DNA of 64,000 nt from JANQOH01 sp965242575 (GCA_965242575.1 OZ251461.1:2852001-2916000); one strand, 5' to 3'; numbered from the stretch's first letter, positions 35,037 to 44,030 are shown. Notes: a model not told the origin generated them from the sequence alone. Program-made: numbers and translations.

Positions 35037-35309
35037 TTGAACAAGCAGGAACTTGTCGCCGCCGTCGCCGATGCGGCCGGTCTGGCGAAAACCGATGCCA
35101 GCGCCGCGGTGGACGCGGTGTTCGAAGCCATCGTGGACGCCATGAAACGGGGAGACGACGTGCGCCTGGTCGGGTTCGGCACCTTCAACGTCGTCCATCG
35201 CCCGCAATCCACCGGGCGCAACCCGCGCACCGGGGAGGAGATCGTCATCAAGGCGGCGAACCTGCCCCGTTTCAAGGCCGGCAAGGCCCTGAAGGACGCG
35301 ATCAACTGA
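35037..35309 (+). CDS. hupB: HU-family DNA-binding protein
   Basis: A 90-residue nucleoid protein. MNKQELVAAVADAAGLAKTDA is the dimerisation helix start and VRLVGFGTFNVVHRPQSTGRNPRTGEEIVIKAANLPRFKAGKALKDAIN contains the GFGTF turn and the beta-arm RxxRNPxTGE that bends DNA. TTG is the start codon (35037), with a GGGGGAC-like site before it. It compacts and bends DNA in the nucleoid. A tRNA-Val follows after 35 bases. Confidence 0.95.
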   Translation: MNKQELVAAVADAAGLAKTDASAAVDAVFEAIVDAMKRGDDVRLVGFGTFNVVHRPQSTGRNPRTGEEIVIKAANLPRFKAGKALKDAIN

Positions 35310-35344
35310 ACCGCGCGGGCGACTGACCGCGCGGGGCGCGCCGG

Positions 35345-35417
35345 GGGCGATTAGCTCAGCTGGAAGAGCGTCTCGTTTACACCGAGAAGGGCGGCGGTTC
35401 GATCCCGTCATCGCCCA
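35345..35417 (+). tRNA. tRNA-Val (anticodon TAC)
   Basis: Acceptor GGGCGAT/ATCGCCC, D-arm AGCTCAGCTGGAAGAGC, anticodon stem TCTCG/CGAGA around loop TTTACAC with anticodon TAC at 35378-35380. The T-arm is GGTTCGATCCC-like with a G-C-rich stem and the discriminator is A. The 3' bases read CCG, so CCA is added after transcription. Confidence 0.93.
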
Positions 35418-35431
35418 CCGGTGGGCGCGCC

Positions 35432-37282
35432 TCAGAACGCGAAGTCGCCGCGCGCGAGGAACGCCGCCTCTTCGTCCGTAGTGTCGCGGCCGAGGGCGGC
35501 GTTTCTCCCCGGGAAGCGCCCGAAGCGCCGGATCGCGTCGCGATGCCGTTCGGCGTAGCCGGCGGCGGCGGGATTCGCCAGGCGCTCGGTCGCCAGCGCA
35601 ACGGCGCGGTCCTGGTCCGCCATGTCCTCCGAATGCTGGTAGGGCAGGTAGAAGAACTGCCGCCAGGAATCGGAGAATCCGGGGTCGCGGTCGAAGCCCC
35701 GCTCCAGCGCATGCGCGGCGACCTCGCGCGCCAGCGGGTCGGCGGCGAACGCCCGCGCGCCGCCGCGGTGGACGTTGCGGGGGATCTGGTCGAGGAGCAG
35801 GACCAGCGCCAGGCAGCCGCGCGGGTCCTCGCGCCACTCGGCGTAGCCGCCCGCCGCCGCCCGCGCGCTCGCCGCGCCCAGGCGGTCGGCGGCCAGCGCG
35901 TCGAAGGCCGGGTTTTTCGCGAACCACCGTTCCGGCCCCGCCTCGTCGAACCAGAACGCCAGCACGTCCTCCGCCGTCGCCGCCGGCGGGTCGCCGAAAA
36001 CGCGCCGGAACAGCGCGTCGACGCGCCTGAAATGACGGTCCAGGTCGAACAGCGAGTCGAGCGCCGCCGCGTCCAGGCGCTCCGCGATCTCCGGGTCGCC
36101 GCCGAGCAGGTCGCGGAAGTCCGCCTCGCCGCGCCATGCGCGCATGGCGTTGCGCTGGACGGCGGCGTAGGCGGCCTCGCGGCTCATCCCCGCCCCGGTC
36201 AGCGCCAGCAACACGCGCTGCGAATGGACGAGCCCGCCCAAGAGATCGAGGTTGCGGCGCATGGCGCCGGGATAGACCGTCAGCCCGTCGATCACGCCGG
36301 TCAGGCGGTGGAGCGCGAAATCGAGCGTCGCGGTGGCGTCGGGGCCGATCCCGCGCTCCACCGACGAATGCGAGATGTCGCGCTCGTGCCACAGCGCCAC
36401 GTTCTCCAGCGCCGGCGCGACCGCCGCGCGGACCAGCCGCGCCAGGCCGGTGAGGTTCTCGGTAAGCACCGGGTTGCGCTTGTGCGGCATCGCCGACGAG
36501 CCCTTCTGCCCCTCGGCGAAGAACTCCTCCGCCTCGCGCAGCTCGGTACGCTGGAGGTGGCGGATCTCGGTCGCCAGGCGCTCCACCGACGCCGCCGCGA
36601 CTCCGAGCGCGGCGAAGAACGCCGCATGCCGGTCGCGCGGGATCACCTGGGTCGAGATCGGCTCTATCTCGAGGCCCAGGCGGCGCGCGACGTGCGCCTC
36701 CACCGCCGGGTCGATGTCGGCGAAGGTCCCGACGGGGCCGGAGATCGCGCAGGTCGCCACCTCGGCGCGCGCCGCCTCCAGCCGCCGCCGGTGGCGCGCG
36801 AATTCGGCCCAGGCCTGCGCCAGTTTGAGGCCGAAAGTGGTCGGCTCGGCGTGGACGCCGTGGCTGCGCCCGATGCAGGGCGTGAGTTCGTGCTCGCGCG
36901 CGCGGCGCTCCAGCGCGGCGAGGAGCGCGTCGAGATCGGCGAGAAGGATGTCGGCGGCGCGGGTCAGCTGGACCGCGAAGCAGGTGTCGAGCACGTCCGA
37001 CGACGTCATGCCCCGATGCAGGAAGCGCGCCTCCGCGCCGACATGCTCGGCGACGTTGGTGAGGAAGGCGATGACGTCGTGCTTGACCTCGCGCTCGATG
37101 GCGTCGATGCGCGCGATCTCGAACCGCCCGCGCTTGGCGACGGCGGCGGCGACTCCGGGGGGGATCTCGCCCAGCAGCTCCTGCGCCTCGCAGGCGTAAC
37201 GCTCGATGTCGAGCCATATGCCGAATTTGGTCTCCGGCGCCCAGAGCGCCGCCATGTCCGGCCGCGTGTAGCGCGGGATCAT
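35432..37282 (-). CDS. purB: Adenylosuccinate lyase fused to a DUF924 domain
   Basis: A 616-residue fusion. Residues 1-~435 are PurB: MIPRYTRPDMAALWAPETKFGIWLDIE, GMTSSDVLDTCFAVQLTRAAD, GRSHGVHAEPTTFGLKLAQAW and the signature loop GSSAMPHKRNPVLTENLTGLAR. It cleaves adenylosuccinate and SAICAR in purine synthesis. Residues ~440-616 read EDVLAFWFDEAGPERWFAKNPAFDAL, CLALVLLLDQIPRNVHRG and FFYLPYQHSEDMADQDRAV, the DUF924 pattern. No stop or frameshift separates them, and the hinge is short (FGDPPAATAEDV). DUF924 normally stands alone and its role is unknown. ATG 37282 is just after the aldolase/dehydrogenase gene. Confidence 0.93.
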   Translation of the reverse strand: MIPRYTRPDMAALWAPETKFGIWLDIERYACEAQELLGEIPPGVAAAVAKRGRFEIARIDAIEREVKHDVIAFLTNVAEHVGAEARFLHRGMTSSDVLDTCFAVQLTRAADILLADLDALLAALERRAREHELTPCIGRSHGVHAEPTTFGLKLAQAWAEFARHRRRLEAARAEVATCAISGPVGTFADIDPAVEAHVARRLGLEIEPISTQVIPRDRHAAFFAALGVAAASVERLATEIRHLQRTELREAEEFFAEGQKGSSAMPHKRNPVLTENLTGLARLVRAAVAPALENVALWHERDISHSSVERGIGPDATATLDFALHRLTGVIDGLTVYPGAMRRNLDLLGGLVHSQRVLLALTGAGMSREAAYAAVQRNAMRAWRGEADFRDLLGGDPEIAERLDAAALDSLFDLDRHFRRVDALFRRVFGDPPAATAEDVLAFWFDEAGPERWFAKNPAFDALAADRLGAASARAAAGGYAEWREDPRGCLALVLLLDQIPRNVHRGGARAFAADPLAREVAAHALERGFDRDPGFSDSWRQFFYLPYQHSEDMADQDRAVALATERLANPAAAGYAERHRDAIRRFGRFPGRNAALGRDTTDEEAAFLARGDFAF

Positions 37283-37284
37283 CG

Positions 37285-39315
37285 TCAGCGCGGCGCGGCG
37301 GCGATATTGCCGCCGTCGACGGTCGCCAGCGCGCCGGTCGTCCCCCGCGCCAGCGCGAGATGGACGAAGGCTTGCGCTACGTCCCCGGCCGTCACCTCGC
37401 GGCCCAGCAGGTTGCCGGCCATGTAGCCGTCCGCGCCCACGCCGCGGGCGGCGGCGCGGCGCGCGATCAGCGAGTCGGTCAGCATGCCGCCGCGCACGCG
37501 GTCGGCGTTGACGGCGTTGGAGCGGATGCCCTCGCCGCCGTACTCCAGCGCGTATTGCCGGCTGAGGAACAGCGTCGCCGCCTTCGGCAGGCCGTAGGGG
37601 CCGAAGCCGCGCCCGGGGTTCACCGCCTGCTTGGAGGCGTTGAACAGCAGGACGCCGCCCGTCCCCTGCGCGCGCATGACCCGGACCGCGTTGCGCGCGA
37701 CGGTCTGGTGGGCGAAGAAATTGAGTTCGAAACTGCGCCGCAGGACGGCGTCGTCGACCTCGCCGATGCGCCCCTCCCACGCCGCGCCGGCGTTGGAGAC
37801 GACGACGTCGACCCCGCCGAACGCCTCGCACACCCGGTCGAAGGCGGCGCGGACCGCCGCCGCGTCGGTCACGTCGCACTCGACGCCGAGCGCCGCGCCG
37901 GGGACGGACTCCGCGCCCGCCAGGTCGAGCGCCGCAACCTCGGCGCCGGCGGCGGCGAACGCCGCGGCGGCGGCGCGCCCGATGGCCCCCGCGCCGCCGG
38001 TGACGACGACGACGTGGCGCGCCAGCGGCGGCTCGGCGGCCTTGCCGAGTTTCGCCTGCTCCAGCGACCAGTATTCGATGTCGAACAGGTCGGCCTCGCC
38101 GATGCTCTCGAACCGGTCGAGCGCCTCGGCGTCGGCGATCACCCGCGCCGCGGTCTCCGCCAGGTCGGCGGCGACGCCCGCCTCCGCCGCCGACTTGCCG
38201 AGGCCGAACAGGCCCAGGCCGGGGACGAGAACCACCCGCGGGACCGGGTCGAGCGGCGTCTTCGGCGGCCCGCGCCGGCCGTCATGCCGCGCGAAATAGG
38301 CGCGGTAATCGCCGGCGTAGCGGGCGAATTCGCGCGCGGCCGCGGCGTGGAACGCGTCGAGCGCGCCCGGACGCGGCGCCGGCGCGACGAGCGGCCAACC
38401 CTTGGTGCGGATCGCGTGGTCGGGCGTGACCGGCCCGGCCCGGGCCTTGCGGTCCAGCTCCGCGCCGTCGACATGGGCCATGACGTCCGGGCCGTTGCGC
38501 CAGTCGAGGATCCAGCGCCGGGCGTCGCCGCCGGCGCGTTCTGCCGCGAGGCCGCGCAGGATCGGCGCGACGTCGGCGGCGCGCGCCGCCGGCGGCCTCC
38601 GGGGCGCCGGCGCGACCGTCCGCCGCGCCCGCGCCACGCGCTCCTCGGCCAGCGTCACGAGGGCGATCATGCGTCCGTAGGCGTCCTCGGCGCTGTCGCC
38701 GAAGGCGAAAATCCCGTGCTTGACGAGGATCAGCCCCTCCGCCTCCGGGTTCGCCTCGTGCGCCGCCAGCGCCCGCTTGGCGAGGGCGAAGCCCGGCATG
38801 ACGTAAGGGACGACGGCGGCGCGGCCGCCGTAGAGCTCGACGGCGCGTTCGGCGCCGCCGGGCCGGTCGGTCAGCGCCAACACCGCCCAGGCGTGGGTGT
38901 GGTCGATGAACTTGTGCGGCAGGAAGGCGTGCAACAGCGCCTCCACCGAGGGGTTGGGCGCGGCGCTGTCGAGCAGGCTCAGGCGCTGCGCGTTGACCAT
39001 GTCCTCGTCGGAGAGCGCGTCGAGCGCCGCCAGCGGGCGGACCGCGTCGAGGCGCATCGCCGGCAGGCCCGCCGGCTCGATCTCCGCCATGTCCCAGCCC
39101 GAACCCTTGACGCACATCGCCGCGACGGGCGCGCCGGCGAGGTCGGGCAGGACGGTCTTGACCGAGGTGTTGCCGCCGCCGTGCTGGACCAGCCGCGGGT
39201 CGCCGCCGAGCAGGCGGGTCGTATAGACGCGCAGCGCCAGGTCGGGGCCGACTCCCTCGGCGCGGTAGCGCGCCGTCATGGCCGCGGCGTCGCGATCCGA
39301 CCAGAGGTTCTCCAT
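37285..39315 (-). CDS. Bifunctional class II aldolase/short-chain dehydrogenase (RhaD-like)
   Basis: A 676-residue two-domain protein. The N-terminal class II aldolase/adducin domain (about 1-400) has LVQHGGGNTSVKT, the zinc-binding FIDHTHAWAVLALTD and LVKHGIFAFGDSAEDAY. The C-terminal SDR domain (about 430-676) has VVVTGGAGAIGRAAAAAFA, VSNAGAAWEGRI and catalytic YGLPKAATL. Such fusions split rhamnulose-1-phosphate and oxidise lactaldehyde, or act on similar deoxy-sugars. ATG 39315 start. It ends two bases before purB, so the two are likely co-transcribed. Confidence 0.9.
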   Translation of the reverse strand: MENLWSDRDAAAMTARYRAEGVGPDLALRVYTTRLLGGDPRLVQHGGGNTSVKTVLPDLAGAPVAAMCVKGSGWDMAEIEPAGLPAMRLDAVRPLAALDALSDEDMVNAQRLSLLDSAAPNPSVEALLHAFLPHKFIDHTHAWAVLALTDRPGGAERAVELYGGRAAVVPYVMPGFALAKRALAAHEANPEAEGLILVKHGIFAFGDSAEDAYGRMIALVTLAEERVARARRTVAPAPRRPPAARAADVAPILRGLAAERAGGDARRWILDWRNGPDVMAHVDGAELDRKARAGPVTPDHAIRTKGWPLVAPAPRPGALDAFHAAAAREFARYAGDYRAYFARHDGRRGPPKTPLDPVPRVVLVPGLGLFGLGKSAAEAGVAADLAETAARVIADAEALDRFESIGEADLFDIEYWSLEQAKLGKAAEPPLARHVVVVTGGAGAIGRAAAAAFAAAGAEVAALDLAGAESVPGAALGVECDVTDAAAVRAAFDRVCEAFGGVDVVVSNAGAAWEGRIGEVDDAVLRRSFELNFFAHQTVARNAVRVMRAQGTGGVLLFNASKQAVNPGRGFGPYGLPKAATLFLSRQYALEYGGEGIRSNAVNADRVRGGMLTDSLIARRAAARGVGADGYMAGNLLGREVTAGDVAQAFVHLALARGTTGALATVDGGNIAAAPR

Positions 39316-39410
39316 GCTCCACCCTCGCCCGGCGGCGGCCCTGCATAGGCGCCGCGCCGGCCCCGGTCAACCGCCCGGTCGACCGTGCGGGCCGCCCGCG
39401 CGCGGGCGCG

Positions 39411-39440
39411 AAAAAGGAGGCCCGCCGATGGCGGGCCTCC
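39411..39440 (-). terminator. Intrinsic terminator of glnA
   Basis: On the minus strand GGAGGCCCGCC pairs with GGCGGGCCTCC across a three-base loop (39416-39440) and is followed by TTTTT (39415-39411). It is 31 bases past the glnA stop and is the clearest rho-independent terminator in the window. Confidence 0.9.
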
Positions 39441-39470
39441 GGGGAGCGGCGATACGCGGGAGGAGGCGCG

Positions 39471-40880
39471 TCAGACCGAGTAGTAGAGGCTGAACTCGAT
39501 GGGATGCGGCGCGTGTTCGAACGCGTACACCTCCTCCCACTTGAGGTCCATGTAGCCCGCGATCTGGTCGGGCGAGAACACGTCGCCCTGGGTCAGGAAG
39601 GCGTTGTCGGCCGCCAGCGCGTCCAGCGCGTCGCGGAGGCCGTGGCAGACCGTAGGCACGTCGGTGATCTCCTCCGGCGGCAGGTCGTAGAGGTTCTTGT
39701 CGATGGCGTCGCCGGGGTGGATGCGGTTCTGGACGCCGTCGAGCCCGGCCATCAGCATCGCCGCGAAGGCGAGGTAGGGGTTGGCCGACGGGTCCGGGAA
39801 GCGGACCTCGACGCGCTTGCCCTTCGGGCTCGCCGCGTGGGGGATGCGGCAGGCGGCGGAGCGGTTGCGCGCCGAATAGGCGAGCAGCACCGGCGCCTCG
39901 AATCCCGGCACGACCCGCTTGTAGCTGTTGGTCGTCGGGTTGGTGAAGGCGTTGAGCGCCTTCGCGTGCTTGATGATCCCGCCGATGTAGAACAGCGCCG
40001 TCTCCGACAGGTCGGCGTAGCCGGAGCCGGCGAACAGCGGCGCGCCGTCCTTCCACACCGACTGGTGGGTGTGCATCCCGGAGCCGTTGTCCTCCACCAC
40101 GGGCTTCGGCATGAAGGTGGCCGTCTTGCCGTAGGAATGCGCCACCTGGTGGACGCAGTATTTGTAAATCTGCACCGCGTCGGCGCATTGCGTGAGGGGC
40201 AGGAAGCCGAAGCCGAGTTCGTTCTGGCTCGGCGCGACCTCGTGATGGTGCTTCTCCATCGCCAGCCCCATCTCCATCATCGAGCCGACCATCTCGGAGC
40301 GCAGGTCCATCATCGAATCGACGGGCGGGACCGGGAAGTAGCCGCCCTTCGCCTGCGGGCGGTGGCCGATGTTGCCGCCCTCCATCTCGGCGCCGGAGTT
40401 GTAGGGCCCCTCCTCGTGGTCGATGCGGTAGGAGGTCTCGTTCTGCGCCACCTTCCAGCGCACGTCGTCGAACACGAAGAATTCCGGCTCCGGCCCGAAA
40501 TACGCCGTGTCGCCGACGCCGGTGGACTTCAGGTAGGCCTCGGCCTTGCCGGCGGTCGAGCGCGGGTCGCGCGGGTAGGGCTGGCCGGTCTGGGGTTCGA
40601 GGACGTCGCAGAACAGGACCAGGGTCGGCTGCGCGGTGAAGGGGTCGAGCACCGCGGTGGACAGGTCCGGCATCAGGGTCATGTCGGATTCGTGGATCGA
40701 CTTCCACCCGGCGATCGACGAGCCGTCGAACATGATCCCGTCCTCGAGCATGTCCTCGTCGACGGATTCGGCGGTTTGCGCGGTGTGGTGCCACTTGCCG
40801 CGCGGGTCGGTGAAGCGGAAATCGACGATGTCGACCTCGTCTTCCTTGATCTTCTCGAGAACGTCGTTCGCGTCAGCCAT
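39471..40880 (-). CDS. glnA: Glutamine synthetase, type I
   Basis: A 469-residue ATP-dependent ammonium-assimilating enzyme. It carries FDGSSIAGWKSIHESDM, the metal-site EPEFFVFDDVRW, NELGFGFLPLTQCADAV-type loop, KPVVEDNGSGMHTHQSVWK and the ATP site NRSAACRIPH. The adenylylation loop KNLYDLPPEE places Tyr at residue 398, so activity is probably controlled by GlnE/PII. ATG 40880 (MADANDVLEK) starts the protein; the frame is open upstream through glnB but that is shadow. It lies 110 bases after glnB on the same strand. Confidence 0.96.
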   Translation of the reverse strand: MADANDVLEKIKEDEVDIVDFRFTDPRGKWHHTAQTAESVDEDMLEDGIMFDGSSIAGWKSIHESDMTLMPDLSTAVLDPFTAQPTLVLFCDVLEPQTGQPYPRDPRSTAGKAEAYLKSTGVGDTAYFGPEPEFFVFDDVRWKVAQNETSYRIDHEEGPYNSGAEMEGGNIGHRPQAKGGYFPVPPVDSMMDLRSEMVGSMMEMGLAMEKHHHEVAPSQNELGFGFLPLTQCADAVQIYKYCVHQVAHSYGKTATFMPKPVVEDNGSGMHTHQSVWKDGAPLFAGSGYADLSETALFYIGGIIKHAKALNAFTNPTTNSYKRVVPGFEAPVLLAYSARNRSAACRIPHAASPKGKRVEVRFPDPSANPYLAFAAMLMAGLDGVQNRIHPGDAIDKNLYDLPPEEITDVPTVCHGLRDALDALAADNAFLTQGDVFSPDQIAGYMDLKWEEVYAFEHAPHPIEFSLYYSV

Positions 40881-40990
40881 GATGCCTTCTTCCTGTCTGG
40901 CGTTTCGGTTCGACCGGGCGCGCTCCGCGCGCGCGAACCGCCGCGCCCCCCGGGGGGAGCGCGCCGACGTTCGCGGCGCGGCCCGGCGCG

Positions 40991-41329
40991 TCAGATCGCT
41001 TCGCTGCCCGTCTCCCCGGTGCGGATGCGCACCGCCGATTCGACCGTGCTCACGAAGACCTTGCCGTCGCCGATGCGCCCGGTGTGGGCGGCCTTCTGTA
41101 TGGCCTCCACGGCGCGTTCGAGCAAGCTGTCCTCGAGCACGATCTCGATCTTGATCTTGGGCAGGAAGTCGACGACGTATTCCGCGCCGCGATACAGTTC
41201 GGTGTGGCCCTTCTGGCGGCCGAACCCCTTGGCTTCGGTCACCGTGATGCCCTGCAGGCCGACCTCGTGCAGGGCCTCCTTCACCTCGTCGAGCTTGAAC
41301 GGCTTGATGATGGCCTCGATCTTCTTCAT
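40991..41329 (-). CDS. glnB: Nitrogen regulatory protein PII
   Basis: A 112-residue trimeric sensor of 2-oxoglutarate, ATP/ADP and glutamine. MKKIEAIIKPFKLDEVKEAL and GFGRQKGHTELYRGAEYVVDF are diagnostic, with Tyr51 the uridylylation site in the T-loop. TGRIGDGKVFVSTVESAVRIRTGE is the second PII signature. The glnB-glnA order is the usual alphaproteobacterial nitrogen operon; PII controls glnA transcription through NtrBC and GlnA activity through GlnE. Confidence 0.97.
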   Translation of the reverse strand: MKKIEAIIKPFKLDEVKEALHEVGLQGITVTEAKGFGRQKGHTELYRGAEYVVDFLPKIKIEIVLEDSLLERAVEAIQKAAHTGRIGDGKVFVSTVESAVRIRTGETGSEAI

Positions 41330-41503
41330 GGGCGCGCGCTCCGTGGCTGGGACAATGCGGTCCTGCCCCAACTCCGTGCATGAATCGTGCCAGGGCATGG
41401 GCCGGCGGGAACCGCGGCGGCGCGACTCCGGCGGCCCCGGGGCGGCGGGCCGATCTGCCTGTATTTTCACCGATCCGCCCACCAATTGGGCGCCCGGCGG
41501 CGC

Positions 41504-41532
41504 TTGACGCGCGCGGGGCGAAGCTCTATCGA
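41504..41532 (+). promoter_or_regulatory. Promoter of tRNA-His
   Basis: TTGACG (41504-41509), 17-base spacer, TATCGA (41527-41532), with the tRNA 5' end 13 bases downstream. The geometry is what a sigma-70-type tRNA promoter should show. Confidence 0.7.
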
Positions 41533-41545
41533 GGGCGCCTTCGCG

Positions 41546-41622
41546 GCGAGCGTAGCTCAGTTGGTCAGAGCGCCTGACTGTGACTCAGGAGGTCGTCGGT
41601 TCGAGACCGATCGCTCGCCCCA
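41546..41622 (+). tRNA. tRNA-His (anticodon GTG)
   Basis: Acceptor GCGAGCG/CGCTCGC with an extra G at 41545 able to serve as G-1 opposite C73, the histidine identity pair. D-arm AGCTCAGTTGGTCAGAGC, anticodon stem CCTGA/TCAGG around CTGTGAC with anticodon GTG at 41580-41582, T-arm GGTTCGAGACC, and an encoded CCA. Confidence 0.96.
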
Positions 41623-41661
41623 TCCACGTGCGCGCGGCAGGGCGCGGCAGGGGAGGACGGC

Positions 41662-42429
41662 ATGGCGGGACGACTCGAGGGCAAGGCGGCGGTCGTCACC
41701 GGCGCGGGCTCCGGCTTCGGCGAGGGCATAGCCCGGCGCTACGCGCAGGAAGGCGCGAAGGTGCTGGTCGCCGACATCGACGAGGACAACGGGCGCCGGG
41801 TCGCCGAAGCCATCGCGGCGGACGGCGGGACGGCGCGCTTCGCCTCCGTCGACGTGTGCGAAGAATCCGCCAACGCGGCGATGATCGCCGCCGCGCGCGA
41901 CGCCTGGGGCGCGGTCGACGCCGTCGTTCTCAACGCCGGAATCGGCATGGTCCCGCGCCCCCTCGCCGACACCGAGGCGGAGTTCTTCGACCGCGTGTTC
42001 CGCGTCAACGTGCGCGGCGTTTTCCTCGGCGCGAAGCATGCGGTCCGCGCCATGCGCGCGCAGGGCCGCGGCGGCTCGATCGTCGTCACCGCGTCGACGG
42101 CGGCGCTCCGCCCGCGCCCCAACCTGGCGGTCTATAACGCGACCAAGGGCGCGCTGGTGCCGATGTGCAAGGCGCTCGCGCTGGAGGTGGCGGAGGAGGG
42201 CATCCGCGTCAACGGCGTATGCCCCGTCGCCGGCGACACCGCCATGCTGACGGAATTCCTGGGCGGCGCGGATTCGGAGGAGGGCCGGGCGCGCTTCGTC
42301 GCCACCGTGCCCATGGGCCGCCTGTCGACGCCGGAGGACATCGCCGCCGCGGCGCTGTTCTTCGCCGAGGACGACTCGGCGTTCGTCACCGGGACCATGC
42401 TCGAGGTCGATGGCGGCCGCTGCATCTGA
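41662..42429 (+). CDS. Short-chain dehydrogenase/reductase (FabG-like)
   Basis: A 255-residue classical SDR. Cofactor motif VVTGAGSGFGEGIARRYA, VLNAGIG (NAG motif), catalytic Ser in IVVTASTAAL and Tyr-x-x-x-Lys in VYNATKGALVPM; the C-terminus ITGTMLEVDGG-like (VTGTMLEVDGGRCI) closes the fold. The acidic residue after the second strand (VADIDEDNG) suggests NAD preference. The substrate cannot be deduced. It is followed three bases later by the PRT-FolE fusion. Confidence 0.9.
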   Translation: MAGRLEGKAAVVTGAGSGFGEGIARRYAQEGAKVLVADIDEDNGRRVAEAIAADGGTARFASVDVCEESANAAMIAAARDAWGAVDAVVLNAGIGMVPRPLADTEAEFFDRVFRVNVRGVFLGAKHAVRAMRAQGRGGSIVVTASTAALRPRPNLAVYNATKGALVPMCKALALEVAEEGIRVNGVCPVAGDTAMLTEFLGGADSEEGRARFVATVPMGRLSTPEDIAAAALFFAEDDSAFVTGTMLEVDGGRCI

Positions 42430-42432
42430 GCC

Positions 42433-43329
42433 ATGGCCGCCGTCGCGGAGCTGCGGGCGGACGACCTGCGCGCGCGCGCGGCGGCGGTCGCGCGGCGGAT
42501 CGCGGCGGACGTCGCCCGTTCGCCGCGCCTGTGGGGCGTGCCGCGCGGCGGCGTCCCGGCGGCCTATGCGGTGGCCAGCGCATGGCGCGGCGGCGGCGCC
42601 CGGCCGGCGGTCGTCGATTCGGCAGAGGAGGCCGACGCCATCGTCGACGACGTGGTCGATTCGGGCCGCACGCGCGCGCTCTACCGCGGCCTGTTCCCGC
42701 ACAAGCCGTTCCATGCGCTGGTCGACAAGACCGACCCCGGCGACCCGCTGCGCGGCGTGTGGATCCATTTCCCGTGGGAATCCGGTGTGGCGCGCGAGGG
42801 CGCGGACCTGGTGGCGCGCATGCTCTCCTATATCGGCGAGGACCCGAACCGCGACGGGCTGCGCGACACGCCGGAGCGCGTCGTCGCCGCGTGGCGGCGC
42901 TGGTTCGCCGGCTACGACGCCGACCCCGAGTCCTTTCTGGCGAACCCGGAGGACGGCGCCGCGCGGGCGGGCGAGACGGTCGCGCATACCGGCCTCCCCG
43001 TCCATTCGCATTGCGAGCGCCACCTGGCGCCGTTCTTCGGCGTCGCGCATGTGGGCTACGTCGTCGGCCGCGCCGTCTGCGGCGCCGGCGACCTGGCGCG
43101 GCTGGTCGACGCTTACGCGCGCCGGGTGCAGCGGCAACAGCGCCTGACCGACCTCGTCGCCGACGCGGTGTGGGTGGGGCTGGCGCCGGCGGGCGCGGGG
43201 GTGGTCCTGCGCTGCCGCCATTCCTGCGGCGAGCCCCGCGCGGTGGTGGAGACGGCGGCGTGGCGCGGCGCGATGGCGCGCGGCGAACCCCGCGCCCGCT
43301 TCCTCGCCGCCGTCGCGGCGGCGGAGTAG
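42433..43329 (+). CDS. Phosphoribosyltransferase-GTP cyclohydrolase I fusion
   Basis: A 298-residue fusion. Residues ~1-120 look like a type I phosphoribosyltransferase: LWGVPRGGVPAAYAVA, the PRPP loop ADAIVDDVVDSGRTRALY and HALVDKTDP...WIHFPWE. Residues ~125-298 are FolE-like: MLSYIGEDPNRDGLRDTPERVVAAW, PVHSHCERHLAPFFGVAHVGYV, LARLVDAYARRVQRQQRLTDLVADAV and VVLRCRHSCGE. The zinc ligands Cys and His of the CxxH motif and the later Cys remain, but the usual CEHH is CERH, losing one catalytic-site His. It probably opens GTP or a related purine ring, perhaps for folate or a 7-deazaguanine; this is inference. Confidence 0.8.
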   Translation: MAAVAELRADDLRARAAAVARRIAADVARSPRLWGVPRGGVPAAYAVASAWRGGGARPAVVDSAEEADAIVDDVVDSGRTRALYRGLFPHKPFHALVDKTDPGDPLRGVWIHFPWESGVAREGADLVARMLSYIGEDPNRDGLRDTPERVVAAWRRWFAGYDADPESFLANPEDGAARAGETVAHTGLPVHSHCERHLAPFFGVAHVGYVVGRAVCGAGDLARLVDAYARRVQRQQRLTDLVADAVWVGLAPAGAGVVLRCRHSCGEPRAVVETAAWRGAMARGEPRARFLAAVAAAE

Positions 43330-43428
43330 CCCGCGCCGTCGCACGCCGGCGAGACGAAGGCGCCGCGGCCCCGGACGGCGCCCGAATCGAGCGCAATGGG
43401 GACGACCGGAACGCTGAGCGCGGCGTAG

Positions 43429-44030
43429 AGCGCCGCCGCGCCGATTCGTCGGCGCCGACAAACCTACGCCGGCCCGGCGCTGGCCGAACACGTCGCGAAG
43501 CCCGCGGTCGACGCCCTCGACCGCGCCGCCAACGGCGAGATGGAGATCGAACTGTCCGCCGCCGATTCGCTGGCTCCGACCGGCGATCCGTTCCGCGCGC
43601 TGCGCGACGGCGAGATCGACGCCGTCCAGTCCGACGACGATTCGATGTCGGCGCCCACCGACGTCGCCGTGTTCGGCGGCTACTTCCCGCTCGCCCTGCG
43701 CCGCGGCCTCGACGTCCCGACGCTGTGCCACCGCTGGGGCCTGGGCGCAATCTGGGACGAAGCCTACGCCGAAACCGGCGGCGTGAAGTGGCTGTCGGCG
43801 GGAGCGTGGGACCCGCGCCATTTCGTGACCCGCACGCCTGTTCGCCGCCTCGCCGACCTGGAGGGCAAGCGCGTCTTCGCCTTCCCCACCGCCGGGCGCT
43901 TCCTGCGCCGCTTCGGCGTCGTCCCGGTGACGCTGCCCTGGGGCGGCGCCGCGGACGCGCTGCGGAGCGGCGAACTGGACGGCGTGGACTGGTCCGGGAT
44001 CGCCGAGGCGTACGAGATGGGCTGGGCGAG
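43429..44030 (+). pseudogene. TRAP transporter DctP-type binding protein fragment
   Basis: An internal piece of about 200 codons: TYAGPALAEHVAKPAVDALDRAANGE, GEIDAVQSDDDSMSAPTDVAVFGGYFP, GLDVPTLCHRWGLGAIWDEAY and LEGKRVFAFPTAGRFLRRFGVVPVTLPWGG. This is the conserved core of periplasmic TRAP solute receptors. The signal peptide and N-terminus are missing (a TAG stands in frame at 43426) and the 3' end is cut by transposon debris near 44030 (EAYEMGWA). A start at ATG 43540 would yield a cytoplasmic fragment, so it is not functional. No DctQM genes are adjacent. Confidence 0.75.
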
